In this document: positions 15,301 through 21,300 of the stretch, piece after piece
How the letters are laid out: each line of letters opens with the position of its first letter
How positions within the stretch are numbered: position 1 is the stretch's first letter
DNA from: Bimastos eiseni
Lineage: Eukaryota; Annelida; Clitellata; Crassiclitellata; Lumbricidae
DNA: 64,000 bases
Direction: 5' to 3'
Assembly: GCA_959347315.1 (NCBI GenBank)
Contig: OY365813.1
Location: 22,380,538 to 22,444,537 of the forward strand
Notes under the pieces: model-generated
Database searches by the model: none
What the model was told of the DNA's origin: nothing
The model's input: only the letters and a program-made list of their open reading frames with translations
Made by a program: the position numbers and the translations under genes

Positions 15301-18300
15301 GTCCTTCACCAGTGACTCGATGCTGTATCTGCCCACTGGAAATAGCTCCAACCTGTTGACGCATGTTAATGTCTTGATATCTGCAAAGTCCATCTACGGT
15401 ACTGTACTCTACACGGTGAGTTAGCAGTGTGAGTTTGCTCGAACTTGAGACCAATATGGAACGGATCAGCCAATCAGTGATCGTTTTTTTCTTATACATT
15501 GCGGGCAATGTCTGTGCAATGGATGAAGTGACATCCAGGGACTCAGCAGGAAAACGTTGAACGTATAATCGCCGAAAACTTCATCTAAATTCATGCTACT
15601 CCAGTCATAAAATCTTCCTTCAAACACATTTGGATGGTGTTATAATTGTACAACTGGACCAACCCTCAAAATTTCACATTTTTTAATATTTTATTAAATT
15701 CGGAATCATTTTCTGAACACATTAATGCTATTACCGACCATCAGAATGTTTAATAAATGACTAAAAACGTTTGGACCAACCTGCGACTCTTGTTATGCAC
15801 AACTGGACCGAGCCACTTTCTTAAAGCATTTCAATACACGCTTACAGCAGCCTAAGAAGGATACGTGGACGAAATGTGATGCATACCCTATGTTAGAAAG
15901 ATCAAAAGCATCGGAGCAAGACCAGCCAAGGATATCTGCTGAACTACAGTCCGTGATTGCTTACAAAGAAGTGTATTAATCAAGAGCCGAATTAGCCAGA
16001 GATTGTGTAGTTGAAGACCGAAGAAATGCAAAGAATCCGAAAGGTTTTTGACTGTGATCGCGTTTGATCTAGTCCTACAATGAAAGGGCTGGAGAAAGCA
16101 GGCTACGGATTTGGATAAAACATTTTAAGACAAGTTTAGTCGCTTTTAGTTTGTCTGTCTTTCATTTACATCGCTTCTGATTAACTGAGAAAATAATAGG
16201 TTATTAATCATGGATATTTCACAATGTTGTATGGACTAGTTGCTAACAATTTTCAAGAATTCGAATGGACCAACCCACAATATATTATAATTTAGATGGA
16301 CCAACCGCATATTCCCAGGATTGAAATGGACCAACCAACATTTGTTTCTCCAAATGAAAGATCTTTTTCAAATTACCAAATACAACATTACCCAAATATT
16401 TAAAAGATATTTTTTTCACTTAGACGATTCACATCAAATTTTTTACATTACAATTGAAAGAGGACTTTGGAAAAAAGATTTCGTGGACAATTCTGAATTT
16501 TGGGGTTGATCCAGTTGCGCATAACACCATCCATTTGATTTATATTGCAAGTTTCATTTATTAAGTTGTTTTATTTTGTTAACTAAAGCAATCACGACTG
16601 CTAATTTATCCTGCAGAAATCCCGGATGTAGTTACACACATTATCTAGGTCAGTGACTCAGTTTTCGCTTGCTCAATTTTTCTTCCATGTTAGTTCCAGC
16701 TCCAACAGATATTTTAGGTGCTATTTGGAAGTTGAGTGCGGGATGAAAGTGCACTTTCTGTCTAGTTTTGGTCTTGCTTTCTCAGCTGCGTATAATGTCA
16801 CATATACGATGTTGTCATGTATGATTTTTGTCACAAAATATTCTGTCACATATCATTTTTGTCACAAAATATGATGCTGTCACATATCATTTTTGTCACA
16901 AAATATTATGCTGTCACATATCATTTTTGTCACAAAATATTATGCTGTTACAGGATTTTCTCACGTGTGATTTTCTCAAATAAATTTTCTCGCTTATTTC
17001 TAAAATAAATCAGTGTGTGAGTGCTTGAAGCAATTCTGATCCATTTGAATCTAATAAAATTCCATAAGTGAACATTTCTTGCAGTTGGATGGTTTTCGGT
17101 TCTGTCTTGCCATCGTCAATGGCCAATTGGAGCTGCACATGTTCACGTTGAGTCACACGAGTCTACCAACAGCAATTAATGTCACCAGTGAATCTTGGTT
17201 TCGGATCGACCTTGTGCTGACTAACAACTCAGTCATATTCATTGGTAAAGGCTACTATGTTGTTCTACTAAGCTACTAATGATATTCTTGTCAGTATAGC
17301 TACTATTCTGTTTTATAGAGCTTCTATTCAGGTCTATAGAGCTACAATTCTATCCTTTAAAGTTAGTATTCTGTTCTTCAAAGTTTCTATTCTGTTCTAT
17401 AAAACTACTGTGCTGTTCTATAGAATTAGTATTCTGTTCTATGAAGCTACTATTCTGTTCTATTAAGCTTGTATTCTGTTCTACAAAGCTACTATTCTGT
17501 TCTGCTGCTATTATCATCTGTTACTACTCTATAAAGTTATCCTGATGAGTACTTGTCTGCTTGAATTAGTACACAAATAATTATTAATATTGCACATTTA
17601 CTTGAGTAAATATGCTGGAGAGAGCGGCGCTTTAGGAGTTTTTATGGTAACGGCGCTTTAGGCGTTTACGGTAAACGACGTTTTTGCAGCTTACGGTAAC
17701 AGTGCTTAAGAGTTTGTGTTAATGGGGTTTTCATTTTCATCTGGCTCACAGTTGGCGGGACCGGTATTCCACAACAGTACAGAGCACGACTGGACGACAT
17801 TGGAACGCAGGCCATTGGAAATATCTTCATTGGGAAGTTACACAGTCATTCGTCGGCCGACGTATGGAGAAACGTGCTTCTCCCTCCCACTTCGTCCGTC
17901 AGGTATATTGCTCCAGCTGCCGTAGCAACTGTTGCTGTGGTTACCGTTTCTATGGTGCTATTTGGATTTAATTTTATTGGCTTGTGAAGTTACTTGAAAT
18001 TTTGATTGTAATGTTATTTATTAGCAATGCAACTATATTATTAATTAAATCGATAATTGATGTTAGTGTTGGTTAATTCTTGATTAAATAAATACTGTGT
18101 GGAATGAATGCTAAGTATTAGTGTTATTTAAGAATATTAAACTGCTAATTATATTCAATTATGAATTAAATAGCTGAATGGATTAATTATCATCAGTGCA
18201 TGGCTGAATTTGCTGTTGGGTTTTTATGAATAGTTAAATATGATTAAATGTGATACCATTGTAATTTGATTCGTTTAGCTTCACTGGATGTTTGAAAAAC

Positions 18301-21300
18301 CTGACTATTAACGAGGCGCTCATTGACCTGAGCAAAGCGATGCCATCTGGTTTGGGGAACGATCCCCCGCTCCCAACACCCGAATGTGCCAATGAGCAAC
18401 TATGCTCCCCAAATCCGTGCTCAAATCGAGGCCGTTGCTCAAGTTCTTGGGACGGCTACATCTGCTCCTGTGCTGGTGACAATACAGGACTCAATTGCTC
18501 AGAAGGTATTATCTTTATTAGGCATTTACTATGTACATTATTAGGAATTGTTTAGGCATTTTAATAGGTGTTTATTAGGCATTTATTTCTATTAGGTATT
18601 TTATTAGAGACTTTATTTGGAGTTTATTATGCACCTTTTAGGCGTTTATTAGGTGTTTTCGGCTCTGGATTTGAAGTTTATTAGGCACTTATTAGGGGTT
18701 TATTAGGCGTTTATTAGGTATATTATTATGAAACTTATACATACAGACATGTACTTACATGCAAGGCATTTACATGTATGTTAAGTATGTGGTCGGTTAT
18801 TTTATGGATAAAATGACATCCGGATACTCGGCAGGATAACTTTGAGCGTATAATCACAGATAAGTGCATCTAAATCCATGTCTCTCCAGTAATAAAAATC
18901 TTCCTTTGAACATATTTAATCTATATTACAAGTTCTATTTACCAGGTCGTTTTATTTCGATAACAAAAGAAAACGCGTCTGCCGATTTATGCTGCAAAAG
19001 TCCCGGATGTAGCCACACACATAATCTAGGTCAATGCCCCAGTTTTCGTTGGCTCCCATGTTAGTCCCAGATTTAACCATGCAGTCGTCTGCTTTGGTTG
19101 CAGTGCTGCCTGGCACCTTTGACGGTCTGATCAGCCAAGCCACGTTACGCCTGGACACGTCATTAGTTCCATTTGGCGACAGCTTTGCCTTTTACTTTCG
19201 AACCCATCAAACGGACGGTCCACTGGTGGTCATTCAACTGCTGAACAATGCGTCCAGTCCGTCCGGAAGCATCGGTTTCAGCCTGAACGGATCTAGTCTG
19301 CAGCTGACGGTCAGAGCCGATAGCGGACAAGGTAGGGCCTGTTATGCCTGGTGACATACAGTTGCATAGGTGACATCTAGTGACATCTGGTGGCATGTGT
19401 GACATATAGTGGTATATGTGACATATCGTGGCATGTGTGACATCTAATGACATACGGCAACACATCAATAGATGTGTTATAATAATAATTTTATTAAACC
19501 TGGGCCTCTACGATGATGCACTATCGAATTTCATTCATTCATTCATATATTCATTCATTCATTCATATATTCATTCATTCATTCATACATACATTCATTC
19601 ATTCTTTACAAAATTTATATGGCACTCTTCAATGCTACTGTTCAGAGTGTACTCCCGGCCCCAGCATGGCTGAAAAGGAAGTTTTAAGGCGAGTTACAAT
19701 AGAAAAAGATTGACCCTGAGGCTAAACTCTGCCACTGCCTGCTCTCTGACAGTGCCAGTCCCAAGCCTGGATAAAGGAGGAGGGCGACGCTAATGATCCT
19801 TGTCATCATATAGTGCCGTAAACTACAACCACCACCTGGGGGCAAGACTGTTTCAGAGCGAGTAGCCAACCATGGAGAGGGTATCATTCTGTTTAGCAGT
19901 TGTGCTGGAGAATTATAGTATATCATTTATTTTTTATTAATCTTATAATACTATGTTGTACTGTATTTTATTGTACTTTATTGTATTGTATTGTATTGTA
20001 TTGGTCAGCAATTTTCTTTCAGAGGATTCGCTGAACTTGCCGGACAGTGTTTCCGACGGACTCTGGCATTTGGTCAGATGCCAGAGACAGGACAGAAACT
20101 TCAGTCTTTCCATTGGCAATTCCACTCTGACCTTGTCAACAGCGCTTACCATCTATTCCATCGATCGGAATGAAACAGTGGTCGTCTCCGTTGGTGCCAG
20201 AACTTCTGCTGGTTAGTAGTGGGAGCAAATCCATGCATAGGCTTAAGGCTGCAACTGGTGGGTCTCTTAAAATAGGCGCTATATAAATCAGTGATTGAAT
20301 TGGGACAATCTAGGAGAGCTTGAACGTGGATGTTAGATTTGATTTTCAGTTATCGGAATGAGACAGTTCAATAAATCAAGCAAACACCTTGATATAGCTA
20401 GCACCCATTCAAGATAAATTATCTCACCACTGCTTGAAAGGACAGGTTTAAGAGAGGTATGGAATACATTACATTGAGCGCCTCTTATATCGAGCGGCGC
20501 TATATAAGTGGTCTATTACAGTTACAAATTACAATTACAGATGCATGCCCTATTTCACCTCAAATGTCAAAAAAGGTCACCCGTTTCAAAAGGACAAAGA
20601 CTGATTAATTATTACCCTTTACACCTCTAGAATATCAGTATACTCCTACATGTATATCACGATTACTTTTTATTTGGAATTTCGTTGTACGCATACTTGT
20701 ATGTCGATAGAAAAAAGATAATAGGCATTAAAACTAAAATGGATCGAAATATGTTTGAAACTTTCGCGACGTTAACCAACCCCGAACGATTAATAATTGC
20801 AATTGCAATTAATTAATTCCGGTATAATTATCTCTTCGACCAGCTCTGACGTCCTTCTTCAAGGGCTGTCTCAGTGGAATCCGGTTCAACAATGATCCCG
20901 TTCCCTTCGTAAGGACCAACCTCCTGGCGAACGGTCTGATGGTCAACAGTATTGGTATTCAACAGGGATGCTCAGCAAACGACTCCTGCCTCAACGCAAC
21001 CTGTCCGACGAACGCCCTATGCAGGGACATCTGGAACGCCTACACCTGTGACTGCATCCCCGGTTGGGCCGGGACGTACTGTAACATAAGCCTAGCGACG
21101 GCATGCGACTCCGCGCCTTGCTTCAACAATGGGACCTGTCTCGTGTCCCAGGACGCAGCTGCCTTTATCTGCGCATGTCCGGACACTTATACGGACCGGC
21201 AGTGTCAGACGGTTAACCCGTGCTATCAGTCGCAGTGCCAGAATAACGCTACGTGCGCTGTTAACGGCACCAACAGTAACTACACGTGTTTGTGCCCTGT

